NCBI GenBank assembly: GCA_018660465.1 | Contig: JABJKH010000056.1 | Location: 1 to 64,000, forward strand | DNA length: 64,000 nucleotides | Source of the DNA: Rhodospirillaceae bacterium | GTDB taxonomy: Bacteria; Pseudomonadota; Alphaproteobacteria; Rhodospirillales; JABJKH01 | Direction of reading: 5' to 3' | Shown: positions 25,403 to 34,726 of the stretch, one piece after another | How the letters are laid out: each line of letters begins with the position of its first letter | Numbering within the stretch: the first letter of the stretch is position 1 | Made by a program: the position numbers and the translations under genes | The notes under the pieces: generated by a model | Seen by the model: the letters and a program-made list of their open reading frames with translations, nothing else | Database searches by the model: none | What the model was told of the DNA's origin: nothing

Positions 25403-28315
25403 TTACTTTAACGCCTCCGCCAACACCACGGCCACATGCACAGCTTCCCGCTTGGCCCCATCCTCAATCTGATGGCGGCAGCTTGTTCCGTCTGCGACGA
25501 TAAGCGTCTCCGCTTCCGCCTCTCTTATCTTCGGCAATAGTGAAATCTCTCCCATCTTCTTCGACACTTCAATCGTCTTGGCGCGGAAGCCAAAAGCTCC
25601 AGCCATGCCGCAGCAGCTTGATTCCACGGTTTCGACTTCTAGGTCGGGGACCATCCCGAGGATGCTCTCCACTGCGCCCATAACCGCAAAAGCTTTTTGG
25701 TGGCAGTGGCCGTGGAGGAGAGCTTTCTTTTGGGCGATGGGTTTGAGGTCGAGGGTGAGTCGGCCTGCTTCGTTTTCACGGGCGAGGAATTCTTCGAACA
25801 GGTAGGCGTTGTCGGCGAGGTCTTTGGTTTCGCCGCCGGGAAGCATTACCGTAAATTCATCGCGGAGCGTGAGCAGGCAGGAGGGTTCTAATCCCACGAC
25901 CGGCACGCCGCGTTTTATGTAGGGGGCGAGGGCCGTTAGGGTTCGCGTCGCTTCGGCCTTTGCTTCATCGACTAGACCAGCAGCCAGGAACGTGCGGCCA
26001 CAGCACAAAGCCCGCCCACCGGGGGCGGCTTCGACGTGGTGGACTTTATACCCTGCGGCTTCCAATACCTTGCGGGCTGCGTCGAGGTTCTTGGGTTCAA
26101 AATTTGTATTAAAGGTATCGGCAAGCAAGACGACTTCGCCGATAGATCCTTCGCCGGGGGTGGTTCGCCCCTGATAAGGGGACACCCACTTTGGCAGGGT
26201 GCGTTCGGCGCTGAAGCCTAAGAATAACTCACTCAACTTCGCCATGCCGGGGATTTGATCGCGGAGGTTCATTAGCGCCCTAAAGCTTGAGGCGAGCCCG
26301 GCGTACCTCGGTAAATACGCGATGAGCTTTTCACGGAGTGGAAGGCCGTGCTTCTTCGTGTACTGGTACAAAAACTCCGTCTTCATCCGCGCCATGTCGA
26401 CACCGGTCGGGCATTCGCGCTTACACCCTTTGCAGCCGACGCAGAGCTCCATGGTCGCGGCCATCTCATCAGACGTGAAGGCATCTGCTCCAAGCTGGCC
26501 TGACATTGCGAGGCGGAGGGTATTGGCGCGGCCCCGGGTTAAATCTTTTTCCTCGCCGGTGGCACGGTAGGACGGGCACATGACGGCGGCATCTTTTTTT
26601 CGGCAGGCACCGTTGTTGTTACACATCTCCACCGCTTTATCGAAGCCGCCCCATTCCGACCAATCGAGGGCGGTTGCGGGGACCTTCGCTTCGTACCCCG
26701 GCTTGTAGCGGAACAGGGTACGGTCATCCATTTTCGAAGGCCGCACGATCTTGCCAGGATTAAACGAGTCTTCAGGGTCAAAGGTATCTTTGACTTCTTC
26801 AAACGCGGAAACGATTTGCTTGCCGAACATCGGCTCGTGGAATTCAGACCGGACCAAGCCGTCGCCGTGTTCGCCGGAGTGGGAGCCTTTGTATTCTCTG
26901 ACCATAGAAAAGGCTTCTTCGGCGATGGCGCGCATGGCCGTGACGTCGCCGCTTTTTCGCATGTCGAGCACAGGGCGCACATGCAAGGTTCCGACAGAAG
27001 CATGGGCGTACCATGTGCCGTCTGTGCCGTGCTTGTGGAAGACTTGCGTAAGGCGGTCGGTGTATTCGGCCAAATCCTCCAACGGCACGGCGCAGTCTTC
27101 GATGAAGGAAACGGGCTTTCCGTCGCCCTTCATCGACATCATGATGTTGAGGCCTTGTTTGCGGACTTCCCAGATTTCGGTAGCGAAGGCCGGGTCGGTG
27201 GCTTCTAATACAGCGTCCGGGTAGCCGTGATCAGCCAACAACTCGCCCAACTGTTTCAGGCGGCGGATGCAGTCGTCGCGGTCCTCGCCAGCGAACTCCA
27301 CCAGCAGCAAGGCTTGCGGCTCCCCCATGACGAATTTATCGACCGTGGCGCGGAACATTGGGATGTCGCGGCTGAGGTCGATCATTGTGCGGTCGACCAG
27401 TTCTACAGCCGCTGGGTCCAGCTTAACAATGTGCTGGGTCGTCTCCATCGCTGAAAAGAATGTCGGGAAGTGACAGACGCCTAAAACTTTGTGACTCGGA
27501 ATTTTGGCGAGGTTCAATTCGACTTTCTTGAAGAAACCAAGCGTTCCCTCTGACCCCACCAACAGGTGCGCCATGTTGTGGCCATCAGGGGAAATGGTCT
27601 CAATATTATAGCCGCCGACCTTGCGCAGCAGCTTGGGAATTCGCGCATCGATCTCTGCCGCTTCTCTGGCCCCCAGGTCCCGCATGGAATGAATTAGGTC
27701 CATATAACGGTTAGACCCTTCAAAGCCATCCAGATTTCCAGGTATCTCACCAAATTTCATCTGTGCGCCGTCGGCCAGGATCGCATCGATGGCGTGCACG
27801 TTGTGAACCATGTTGCCGTAACGGATCGAGCGTGCGCCGCAGGAATTATTCGCCGTCATGCCGCCGATGGTGGCGCGGCTTGATGTGCTGACATCGACCG
27901 GAAAGAAAAGCCCGTGGGGTTTCAGGGCGGCGTTCAAATGATCCAGAACGATCCCTGGCTGCACGGTCGCGCGCTGGGCGTCGGTATCTATATCGATGAG
28001 TTTGTTCAGGTGCTTGGAACAATCAATCACCAAGGCTTCGCCGACAGTCTGACCGCATTGGGATGTGCCACCGCCGCGGGGCAATATTGGAATGCCTTCA
28101 TCCACGGCAATTTCGACCGCGCGGATGATATCTTGTTCTGATCTCGGGATCACGACGCCAATCGGTTCGACTTGGTAGATCGAGGCATCGGTGGAATAGC
28201 GCCCCCGACTGAACCTATCGAACAGCACTTCACCTTCCAATTCCTTGGAAAGTCGGGCAGCTAAGCCGCTATCGCCGATGCGGTTAGACGGTTTTAAGGG
28301 GGCGTGCGCAGTCAT
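25403..28315 (-). CDS. YdiJ-like FAD-binding and 4Fe-4S/CCG-domain dehydrogenase
   Basis: The 970-residue fusion has a PCMH-type FAD domain (about 45-275; ILPRGGGTSQCGQTVG, GGMTANNSCG), an FAD-oxidase C-terminal domain (about 280-545; HASVGTLHVRPVLD, SGEHGDG), a ferredoxin-like region with CVGCKGCKRECPTG and a further Cys cluster (CNNNGACRKK ... MCP), and two CCG half-domains with RALCCGRTF and SSCCGMAGAFG. This layout matches E. coli YdiJ, a D-2-hydroxyglutarate dehydrogenase, and GlcD/GlcF- or Dld-type fusions. It likely oxidises a D-2-hydroxy acid and passes electrons through the Fe-S part to the quinone pool. The aminotransferase divergent from it handles glyoxylate, so glycolate or a relative is possible. 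Confidence 0.9.
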   Translation of the reverse strand: MTAHAPLKPSNRIGDSGLAARLSKELEGEVLFDRFSRGRYSTDASIYQVEPIGVVIPRSEQDIIRAVEIAVDEGIPILPRGGGTSQCGQTVGEALVIDCSKHLNKLIDIDTDAQRATVQPGIVLDHLNAALKPHGLFFPVDVSTSSRATIGGMTANNSCGARSIRYGNMVHNVHAIDAILADGAQMKFGEIPGNLDGFEGSNRYMDLIHSMRDLGAREAAEIDARIPKLLRKVGGYNIETISPDGHNMAHLLVGSEGTLGFFKKVELNLAKIPSHKVLGVCHFPTFFSAMETTQHIVKLDPAAVELVDRTMIDLSRDIPMFRATVDKFVMGEPQALLLVEFAGEDRDDCIRRLKQLGELLADHGYPDAVLEATDPAFATEIWEVRKQGLNIMMSMKGDGKPVSFIEDCAVPLEDLAEYTDRLTQVFHKHGTDGTWYAHASVGTLHVRPVLDMRKSGDVTAMRAIAEEAFSMVREYKGSHSGEHGDGLVRSEFHEPMFGKQIVSAFEEVKDTFDPEDSFNPGKIVRPSKMDDRTLFRYKPGYEAKVPATALDWSEWGGFDKAVEMCNNNGACRKKDAAVMCPSYRATGEEKDLTRGRANTLRLAMSGQLGADAFTSDEMAATMELCVGCKGCKRECPTGVDMARMKTEFLYQYTKKHGLPLREKLIAYLPRYAGLASSFRALMNLRDQIPGMAKLSELFLGFSAERTLPKWVSPYQGRTTPGEGSIGEVVLLADTFNTNFEPKNLDAARKVLEAAGYKVHHVEAAPGGRALCCGRTFLAAGLVDEAKAEATRTLTALAPYIKRGVPVVGLEPSCLLTLRDEFTVMLPGGETKDLADNAYLFEEFLARENEAGRLTLDLKPIAQKKALLHGHCHQKAFAVMGAVESILGMVPDLEVETVESSCCGMAGAFGFRAKTIEVSKKMGEISLLPKIREAEAETLIVADGTSCRHQIEDGAKREAVHVAVVLAEALK

Positions 28316-28467
28316 GAATGCTTGTTCTTTGCTAAGGGTAATTAGGATGGGGAATTTAGCACCCGCTTATAAGGGTTGGAAAGTGGTCTATTTGGGTGTA
28401 TCGGAAGGCCAGAAACGGGGCAGAGGCCCCAATGTTTAAATCTTTATAGCGATAAGTTAGGAACATC

Positions 28468-29637
28468 ATGAGCTCAGGTCGTCATTTTCTCCAAATTCCA
28501 GGTCCCTCAAACGTGCCGGATCGAGTCCTCAGGGCCATCGATATGCCGACCATGGATCACCGCGGACCCGATTTCATGGTGATGACCAAGGATATCATTC
28601 AAAATCTCAAAAATGTCTTTAAGACCACGAGCGAAGTCATCATTTACCCGGCCTCTGGCACCGGTGCATGGGAAGCCGCGATGGTGAATACCCTGTCTGC
28701 GGGCGACAAAGTCATCATGTTCGAAACCGGACAGTTCGCGATGCTTTGGCAAAGTCTGGCCGAGAAACTTGGCTTAAATGCAGAACTGCTTCCAGGCGAC
28801 TGGCGCGGTCCGGCTGACTTAGAAGCCATTGAGGCAGCCCTGAAAGCTGACACCAGCCACGAAATTAAAGCTGTTTGCATCACCCACAATGAAACGGCGA
28901 CCGGGGCGACGAGCAACATTCCCGGCGCGCGTAAGCTTTTGGATGACCTCGGCCATCCGGCATTGCTGATGGTTGATGCGGTTTCGTCTCTGGGTTCCGT
29001 CGATCTTCGGCATGACGAATGGGGCATTGATGTCACCATTGCCGGCTCACAAAAGGGGCTGATGCTGCCGCCGGGAATGAGCTTTAACGCGGTTAGTGAA
29101 AAAGCCTTGGCGGCCCACAAAGAAGCCACGATGCCGAATGCGTTCTGGAATTGGACGCCGATGATTACGCAGATGAAAGATGGCTCATTCCCTTATACCC
29201 CGGCGACCAACCTGCTTTATGGTTTGCGTGAAGCCATGAACATGTTGTTTGAAGAAGGTTTGGACAACGTGTTCGCACGTCACATTCGCTATGGCGAAGC
29301 AACCCGCCGGGCAGTGCAGGCCTGGGGCTTGGAAAACCAATGTTTGGACTCTGCCGGGTTCTCGCCTGTCTTGACCGCAGTTCGGGTGCCGGATGGCCAT
29401 GATGCCAACGAAGTCCGCGCGGTGATTTTGAAAAACTTCGACATGTCCTTGGGAACCGGCCTTGGTAAGGTCGCTGGTGATGTGTTCCGCATCGGTCACT
29501 TAGGCGACTTGAGCGAACTGTCGCTGTCTGGAACCTTGTGCGGTGTTGAGATGGGCTTGGGTCTTGCAGGCATCCCCCATCAAAAGGGCGGCGTACAACA
29601 AGCACTGGCATATCTCTCGGAAACCAGTAACGGCTAA
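28468..29637 (+). CDS. sgaA: Serine-glyoxylate aminotransferase
   Basis: The 389-residue class V PLP enzyme converts serine plus glyoxylate to hydroxypyruvate plus glycine. HFLQIPGPSNVP and MDHRGPDF are typical of the family N-terminus. PLP binds at Asp170 in LLMVDAVSSLGS and at Lys196 in AGSQKGLMLPPG, which matches the SgaA/AGXT subgroup. A TTAGGAAC Shine-Dalgarno lies before the ATG. The enzyme is part of the serine cycle or glyoxylate disposal. It fits with oxalate and C2 metabolism encoded upstream, but no other serine-cycle gene is visible here. Confidence 0.92.
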   Translation: MSSGRHFLQIPGPSNVPDRVLRAIDMPTMDHRGPDFMVMTKDIIQNLKNVFKTTSEVIIYPASGTGAWEAAMVNTLSAGDKVIMFETGQFAMLWQSLAEKLGLNAELLPGDWRGPADLEAIEAALKADTSHEIKAVCITHNETATGATSNIPGARKLLDDLGHPALLMVDAVSSLGSVDLRHDEWGIDVTIAGSQKGLMLPPGMSFNAVSEKALAAHKEATMPNAFWNWTPMITQMKDGSFPYTPATNLLYGLREAMNMLFEEGLDNVFARHIRYGEATRRAVQAWGLENQCLDSAGFSPVLTAVRVPDGHDANEVRAVILKNFDMSLGTGLGKVAGDVFRIGHLGDLSELSLSGTLCGVEMGLGLAGIPHQKGGVQQALAYLSETSNG

Positions 29638-29659
29638 ACTGGAGAGATTGTGGCGCTGA

Positions 29660-29786
29660 GCGTCCTTCGAGACGCGCCTAAGTGGGCGCTCCTCAGGATG
29701 AAGAGATTTTATATTTGTTTGATATTAAGACTATATTTTAAAATTCTTCATCCTGAGGCGCTGTGTAGCAGCGGGACTCGAAGGAC
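29660..29786. repeat. Dispersed inverted-repeat element, copy 2
   Basis: The left half is CGTCCTTCGAGACGCG with GCGCCTAAGTGGGCGC and CTCCTCAGGATGAAGA. The right half is TCTTCATCCTGAGGCG with GCTGTGTAGCAGC and a degraded outer arm GGACTCGAAGGAC. Its central AT-rich spacer is the longest of the four copies. It lies between sgaA and the CoA-transferase gene. Confidence 0.9.
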
Positions 29787-29823
29787 CCCAAGCGGCACGA
29801 CGTTGGAGACTTAAGGACTAAAC

Positions 29824-31041
29824 ATGAGCAAAAAACCCTCCGGTCCCCTAAGCGGCGTTAAGGTCATTGAGCTTGCTCATATCATGGCGGGCCCAGTTTG
29901 TGGGTTGATGCTGGCCGACATGGGAGCGGATGTTATTAAGGTCGAAAAAGTGCCGGGCGGCGATGATACGCGTCGCTCTATGCCACCGGCGATAGGGGAT
30001 CAGTCTGCTGCGTTCCTGATGATGAACCGCAACAAGCGGGGCATGGTGATTAATCTTAAGGACCCGGACGGCAAAGAGGTCCTTCGAAAAATGCTCAAGA
30101 CCGCCGATGTGGTAATCGAGAATTACCGCAAGGGCACCATGGAACGCTTGGGCTTTGGCTATGAAGATGTCGCCAAGGAAAACCCTGGTATCATTTATTG
30201 TGAAATTTCAGGCTTCGGACGCACCGGCCCGTATTCGGACCGCGCTGGGTTTGATCTGATCGCCCAAGGCATGAGCGGCCTGATGAGCATCACCGGCGAA
30301 GGACCCGGCCGCGCACCCACCAAATGCGGCGCGCCGATGACCGATATTACCGGCGGCATCTTAGGGGCTATGGGCGTACTCGCGGCCTATACAAATCGAT
30401 TGAAAACCGGCAAGGGGCAAAAGGTCGATACCTCTTTGTTCGAAGCTGGGATCACGCATACCTACTGGCAATCGGCGATTGCATTGGCGACCGGGGAAGC
30501 ACCCGTGGCCATGGGTTCAGCCCATCCATTGAATGCGCCTTATCAAGCCTTTGAAACATCCGACGGTTGGATCACGATCGGTGCTGCCAATCAGAACACT
30601 TGGGAGGGGTTGCTGCGTGCGCTTGAGGCACCGGAAATCACCAACGATGCGCGGTTTGAAAAGAATGCCGGACGCATGGCGTATCTGGCGGAACTGGAAG
30701 CGGCCCTGATGCCGGTACTAAAACAACGCACCAGCGCGGATTGGTTGGCGCGATTGGAAGCAGAAGGGGTGCCCGCCGGACCCGTCCAAGATATCAATCA
30801 AATGCTTGATGACCCCCACGTCCTGGCCCGGGAAATGGTGGTCGATACGGAGCATGCGTCCCTAGGGACTGTTAAAACCCTAGGTCTGCCTGTAAAGTTT
30901 TCTGAGACCCCGGGAGGTGTGCATAAAGGAGCCCCTCTCTACGGGCAACATACCCGCGAAGTTCTAGCCGAATATGGCTACAACGATGAAGAAATTGAAC
31001 GACTGGCAGAATGCGGAGCCATCGTAAAAGCAAAAAATTAA
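29824..31041 (+). CDS. CaiB/BaiF family class III CoA-transferase
   Basis: The 405-residue protein is a class III CoA-transferase with the catalytic Asp174 in CGAPMTDITGG. Typical motifs are LAHIMAGPVCGLMLADMGADV, FLMMNRNKRG, ENYRKGTMERLGFGYE and SGFGRTGPYSD. The substrate acid is unknown; it differs from the Frc at 16518, having no Frc-type GGGQPG loop. It is followed 11 bp later by a class II aldolase gene, an arrangement partly echoing the first catabolic block. Confidence 0.92.
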   Translation: MSKKPSGPLSGVKVIELAHIMAGPVCGLMLADMGADVIKVEKVPGGDDTRRSMPPAIGDQSAAFLMMNRNKRGMVINLKDPDGKEVLRKMLKTADVVIENYRKGTMERLGFGYEDVAKENPGIIYCEISGFGRTGPYSDRAGFDLIAQGMSGLMSITGEGPGRAPTKCGAPMTDITGGILGAMGVLAAYTNRLKTGKGQKVDTSLFEAGITHTYWQSAIALATGEAPVAMGSAHPLNAPYQAFETSDGWITIGAANQNTWEGLLRALEAPEITNDARFEKNAGRMAYLAELEAALMPVLKQRTSADWLARLEAEGVPAGPVQDINQMLDDPHVLAREMVVDTEHASLGTVKTLGLPVKFSETPGGVHKGAPLYGQHTREVLAEYGYNDEEIERLAECGAIVKAKN

Positions 31042-31052
31042 GGGGATATAGG

Positions 31053-31790
31053 ATGTCGCTAAAAGATAATGTCAGTCCAGAAGAGTGGCAGGCACGGGTC
31101 GATTTGGCCGCGTGTTTCCGATTAATTGATTTTTATGACATGTCAGATTTGACCGGGACTCATGCTTCGGCCCGTGTGCCGGGAGAGCCCGATTATTTCC
31201 TGCTTAATCGTTCTGGCGAGTTCTTTGACGAGGTCACCGCCTCCAGCCTGGTAAAGGTTCACATGGACGGGGCAACCGAAGCCGGTGATGAAGTCAATCC
31301 GGCGGGCTACACAATTCACAGCGCGGTCTTGAGTGGTCGGGAAGATGTCAACTGCGTGGTCCATACCCATACCCGGGCCGGCGTTGCGGTTTCAGCCATG
31401 AAATGCGGCGTTTTGCCAATTTCACAGCACTCCATGCAATATTTTGAACGCACGTCTTTTCACGACTATGAAGGCGTTGCCATTCGCTTGGATGAGCGAG
31501 AAGCCCTGCAACGGGACTTAGGCGATAATCCTGTCATGATTCTCCGCAATCATGGACTGCTGACCGTAGGGGCGGAAATTAGCGAGGCTTTTCAAGCGAT
31601 TATCCGTCTTGAAACCACCTGCCGTATTCAAGTCGACGCCATGGCAGGCGGTGAATTGACGTATATTGATGAAGAAGTTTGTCGTTCAACGTCGCAAATG
31701 ATGAAGCAACGGGGCAATTATGTTGGTGCGCGGTCCTGGCCTGGACACCTTAGGCGACTTGACCGATTGGACCCTTCGTATAAAAATTAG
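31053..31790 (+). CDS. Class II aldolase/adducin family protein, copy 2
   Basis: The 245-residue protein starts at ATG 31053, with AGGGGAT upstream placed just after the CoA-transferase stop. The metal site is VHTHTRAG and LRNHG. It is clearly paralogous to the 18950-19678 product: the same TASSLVKVxxDG, SQHSxQFFERTS-like block and near-identical tail. Its N-terminal region reads SDLTGTHASARVPG instead of SDHTSSHAAVRVPG, so substrate preference may differ. It is cotranscribed with the CoA-transferase and may act on the acyl product or its precursor; no pathway can be named. Confidence 0.87.
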   Translation: MSLKDNVSPEEWQARVDLAACFRLIDFYDMSDLTGTHASARVPGEPDYFLLNRSGEFFDEVTASSLVKVHMDGATEAGDEVNPAGYTIHSAVLSGREDVNCVVHTHTRAGVAVSAMKCGVLPISQHSMQYFERTSFHDYEGVAIRLDEREALQRDLGDNPVMILRNHGLLTVGAEISEAFQAIIRLETTCRIQVDAMAGGELTYIDEEVCRSTSQMMKQRGNYVGARSWPGHLRRLDRLDPSYKN

Positions 31791-31824
31791 TATGGTTCGA
31801 CGTATAAAAAATAATATAGTTCGG
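31777..31824. repeat. Short imperfect tandem duplication at a gene end
   Basis: Two adjacent 24-bp units beginning CGTATAAAAA and ending GTTCG(A/G) match at 20 of 24 positions. The first unit includes the last codons and stop of the aldolase gene. Confidence 0.7.
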
Positions 31825-31859
31825 TGTAAGCGTAACGTATCAGGTGAATTGATTTCCTA

Positions 31860-32825
31860 ATGGGCAAGGCAATCGTCGATCTTCCTGTTCAATCCCCTAA
31901 CACTGAGGATGACCCTGTCGGGTTTCTCAGTGTGAACGATGTTGCCGTTTTTTTCGGGCTGCCGTTCTTGGGATTTGTTTCAGGGCTAATCCCCCAAAGC
32001 TTATGGTGGGGGGTCGCGCGTACGATATCACCTCTCTCAATGAAAATGCTTCCAAGCCCCGCCGACCACATTCGCGAGCGAGCGCGCATTTTTTTAGGTG
32101 ATTCGATTGGCGAGAAAGCGCTTCAAAAATTCCCGCACGATTTGGCGGCCAATGAAATTTCCAGATTATTCCTGTTGCTGGGCGCGTTAATGCCATTCGA
32201 TGGGCGGCTGAAGACACCGCTTGAGGGCCAGGAACATATTGATGCTGCGCTGGAAAAAGGGAAGGGTGTTATTCTCTGGGACAGCCATTTTTATTTCGCA
32301 AATTCAGCGACCAAGATGGCGCTGCAACGGGCGGGATACAAGACCCACCACCTGAGCCATGCGCGCCATGGCTTTTCAGATACCTGGATCGGGATGAAAC
32401 TGCTCAATCCACTATGGGTGGCTTCTGAATTTAAATTCTTGGCTGAGCGGGTGGTGATTGCTTATGACAACCCAGCCCCGGCAATGAAAACTCTTGGTGC
32501 ACGGCTAGACCAAAACCAGGTGGTGTCGGTAACTGTCCGGGATTCAGCCAAACATCCGGTGGAAGTTCCTTTTCTAGGCGGTCACCTTCGGGTCGCCCCT
32601 GGTGCGCCGGTGATGGCGAAGCGGCATGGCGCGGCCCTGGTGCCGGTTTTTACAATTCGCCAAGCTGATGGCACCTATGTAACCCGGGCCGAGGCACCGA
32701 TTGATCTTCCAGAAGATTTAGATACCCGAATTGCGGTCAAGTCGGCAGTCGAACAGTACGCCCAGCGGCTTGAGCCTGTCGTTCGTGCCTACCCCGATCA
32801 GTGGGTTGATTGGCTTAGTCTTTAG
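31860..32825 (+). CDS. LpxL/HtrB-like lysophospholipid acyltransferase family protein
   Basis: The 321-residue protein has a hydrophobic segment near residues 28-50 and an LpxL-type core: EKGKGVILWDSHFYFAN followed by VSVTVRDSAKHPVEVPFLGG, PGAPVMAKRHGAALVPVF and a C-terminal VEQYAQRLEPVVRAYPDQW that matches the family's usual PEQWxW ending. The acyltransferase HxxxxD/E motif reads His143 to Asn148, so the acidic partner is missing. It may acylate an unusual lipid or be catalytically altered. It ends overlapping the convergent membrane-protein gene by 11 bp. Confidence 0.75.
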   Translation: MGKAIVDLPVQSPNTEDDPVGFLSVNDVAVFFGLPFLGFVSGLIPQSLWWGVARTISPLSMKMLPSPADHIRERARIFLGDSIGEKALQKFPHDLAANEISRLFLLLGALMPFDGRLKTPLEGQEHIDAALEKGKGVILWDSHFYFANSATKMALQRAGYKTHHLSHARHGFSDTWIGMKLLNPLWVASEFKFLAERVVIAYDNPAPAMKTLGARLDQNQVVSVTVRDSAKHPVEVPFLGGHLRVAPGAPVMAKRHGAALVPVFTIRQADGTYVTRAEAPIDLPEDLDTRIAVKSAVEQYAQRLEPVVRAYPDQWVDWLSL

Positions 32826-33810
32826 ACCCTGCGGATACGACTGAGGGTTTCCGAAGGTTGTTTCCTTCTACCCCCTGCCAGACAAACAGCATGATTGCTG
32901 AGGGCAACATTTCCCGTAGTCGGTTGGCCAAGGACACTGCCAGCATCAAGGATGCTGGAAATCCAAGCAGTGCACCGACAGCTATATAGCCGCCTTCCTG
33001 AACGCCGAGTTGTCCAGGGATGGCAAAGGCGAGACCGCGCAACGCGCCGATCAAAGTCTTGAGCATGATGGCTTCGGCAATGCCAATTGGATGCCCCATC
33101 AGGTGGGCGGCCAGGATAAGCTCCCCGACCAAGATAATGCGCAACGTCAGTCGCGTGACGACGCTTAAGACGAACCGTCCCCGATGGGCATAAATCAGCC
33201 GGATGGCGGCGTCTAAATCGCTGGCCTTGGTTGAAAATTCTGCAAACTTCTCGGACTTGGACGCTTTCACGGCGATCTTGGTGACAAAAGAGAACCCGCC
33301 ATAGACTTGAATAGCGATAAATGCCGCAACGCCTGCAATCAGGGTTAAGGCTCCTAAAGCCGCACTGATGATTGTCGCATCACCCGGTACCAAGACGGCT
33401 ATAAAGGCAACGCCGATTAAGGCCCATATTCCGGTTACCACGGCTTGGACAGCCTTATCCACGACCACGGTAGAGACCGTATCGATTGCCGGAATGCCCC
33501 AAAGCGTCAGCACCCGTGCCTTGACCAATTCACCGCCAATGGTGGCAACAGGCAATAGGGTATTTACAGCGGAGCCCATGCCGGTGGCCCAGAGGGACTG
33601 CATGATTCCCGGCCGCGTAGAACGGGGAAATAGACAACGCCACGCCTGGCCATTCAGAAGGTATTCTGGGACGACGAAGACACAGACCAGGAGCAGGCTC
33701 CAACCGGCCTCCCCCAATTGGCCGACGACCGGCGTAATCCCTTGCCAGATAAAAATCCCACTGATCAGGGCAATACCAATCAGTAAAGGAATGATCTTTT
33801 TCGCGTTCAT
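32815..33810 (-). CDS. YbhN/HpnL-like integral membrane protein (putative lipid flippase)
   Basis: The 331-residue protein starts at ATG 33810 (MNAKKIIPLL); a longer frame to 33855 is less typical. About eight transmembrane helices are visible. The family features are GSAVNTLLPVATIGGELVKA near the N-terminus and a C-terminal GLAFAIPGQLGVQEGGY motif, typical of the lysylphosphatidylglycerol-synthase membrane domain/UPF0104 group that includes the hopanoid-associated HpnL. Transport of a lipid or lipid-linked compound is proposed for the family. The convergent acyltransferase-like gene fits a lipid theme. Confidence 0.82.
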   Translation of the reverse strand: MNAKKIIPLLIGIALISGIFIWQGITPVVGQLGEAGWSLLLVCVFVVPEYLLNGQAWRCLFPRSTRPGIMQSLWATGMGSAVNTLLPVATIGGELVKARVLTLWGIPAIDTVSTVVVDKAVQAVVTGIWALIGVAFIAVLVPGDATIISAALGALTLIAGVAAFIAIQVYGGFSFVTKIAVKASKSEKFAEFSTKASDLDAAIRLIYAHRGRFVLSVVTRLTLRIILVGELILAAHLMGHPIGIAEAIMLKTLIGALRGLAFAIPGQLGVQEGGYIAVGALLGFPASLMLAVSLANRLREMLPSAIMLFVWQGVEGNNLRKPSVVSAGSKD

Positions 33811-33933
33811 GGTGATTATATGGCAGTTGGTCCAAAAGAATGGAAGGATAATCAACTCTCTATGTGCCTTTATGGGTGAGACTTGGTATAAGCATATTCA
33901 AACAAATACATTTCAATTTGGGGAAGAAGTTTC

Positions 33934-34716
33934 ATGCAGATTTCACTAGAAGGACGTTCCGCAATTATCACTGGCGGTAGCCGGGGAATGGGTCGTGCCA
34001 TGTCGCTGAGGTTCGCTGAATCGGGGGCGGATGTCGCCATTGTCTCGCGGTCTCAGGACTTGCTTGATGAAACCAAGGCGGAAGTCGAGGCTGTGGCCAA
34101 GGGTCGAGTCATGGCAGTTTCTTGTGACGTTACCGACGCCGCGGCAATTGCCGATATGTTCGGAACGGTGAATGGAGAATTCGGCAAGGTTGATATTTTG
34201 GTCAACAACGCGGGCACATCGGCCAGGGGACCCTTTGAGGAAATTACCGACGAAGTGTGGCAGGCGGACTTGGACATCAAACTGTTCGCCGCCATCCGGA
34301 CCTGTCGCTTGGCGATGCCGGGGATGAAGGAACGCCGCTGGGGAAGAATTTTAAACATCGCGACGGTTGGTGCCAAAGCACCAGGGCCAGGTGGCGCGCC
34401 GACGGCGGTATCGCGGGCGGCTGGGATGGCGTTGACCAAAGTCCTGGCGGGGGAGGGGGCACCCTATAACGTCCTGGTCAACGCGCTCTGCACCGGGAAA
34501 ATTATCACTGACCAAGTTGCCCGCCGCCACCAAAAGCTTAGACCCGATATGTCGTTGGAGGATTATTTGGCCTTGGAAGGCGAAGAATTGCCGCTGGGCC
34601 GATTGGGCGATGCGGAAGAATACGCCAACATGGCCTGTTTTCTGGCGTCTGACGCGGCGTCCTATATCACAGGGGCAGCGGTCAACATTGATGGCGGCTT
34701 AAGCCCGGTGCTTTAG
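33934..34716 (+). CDS. Short-chain dehydrogenase family protein lacking the catalytic Tyr and Lys
   Basis: The 260-residue protein has the SDR nucleotide motif TGGSRGMG (13-20) and NNAG (91-94). At the active site the YxxxK motif is replaced by Thr157-Ala-Val-Ser-Arg161, and the usual Ser region reads NIATVG. The C-terminal SDAASYITGAAVNIDGG is classical. NAD(P) binding is expected, but standard hydride transfer with Tyr catalysis is not. It may be a pseudo-enzyme or a variant with another mechanism. It is followed 10 bp later by a small unknown gene, suggesting an operon. Confidence 0.85.
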   Translation: MQISLEGRSAIITGGSRGMGRAMSLRFAESGADVAIVSRSQDLLDETKAEVEAVAKGRVMAVSCDVTDAAAIADMFGTVNGEFGKVDILVNNAGTSARGPFEEITDEVWQADLDIKLFAAIRTCRLAMPGMKERRWGRILNIATVGAKAPGPGGAPTAVSRAAGMALTKVLAGEGAPYNVLVNALCTGKIITDQVARRHQKLRPDMSLEDYLALEGEELPLGRLGDAEEYANMACFLASDAASYITGAAVNIDGGLSPVL

Positions 34717-34726
34717 AGGAACAAAT

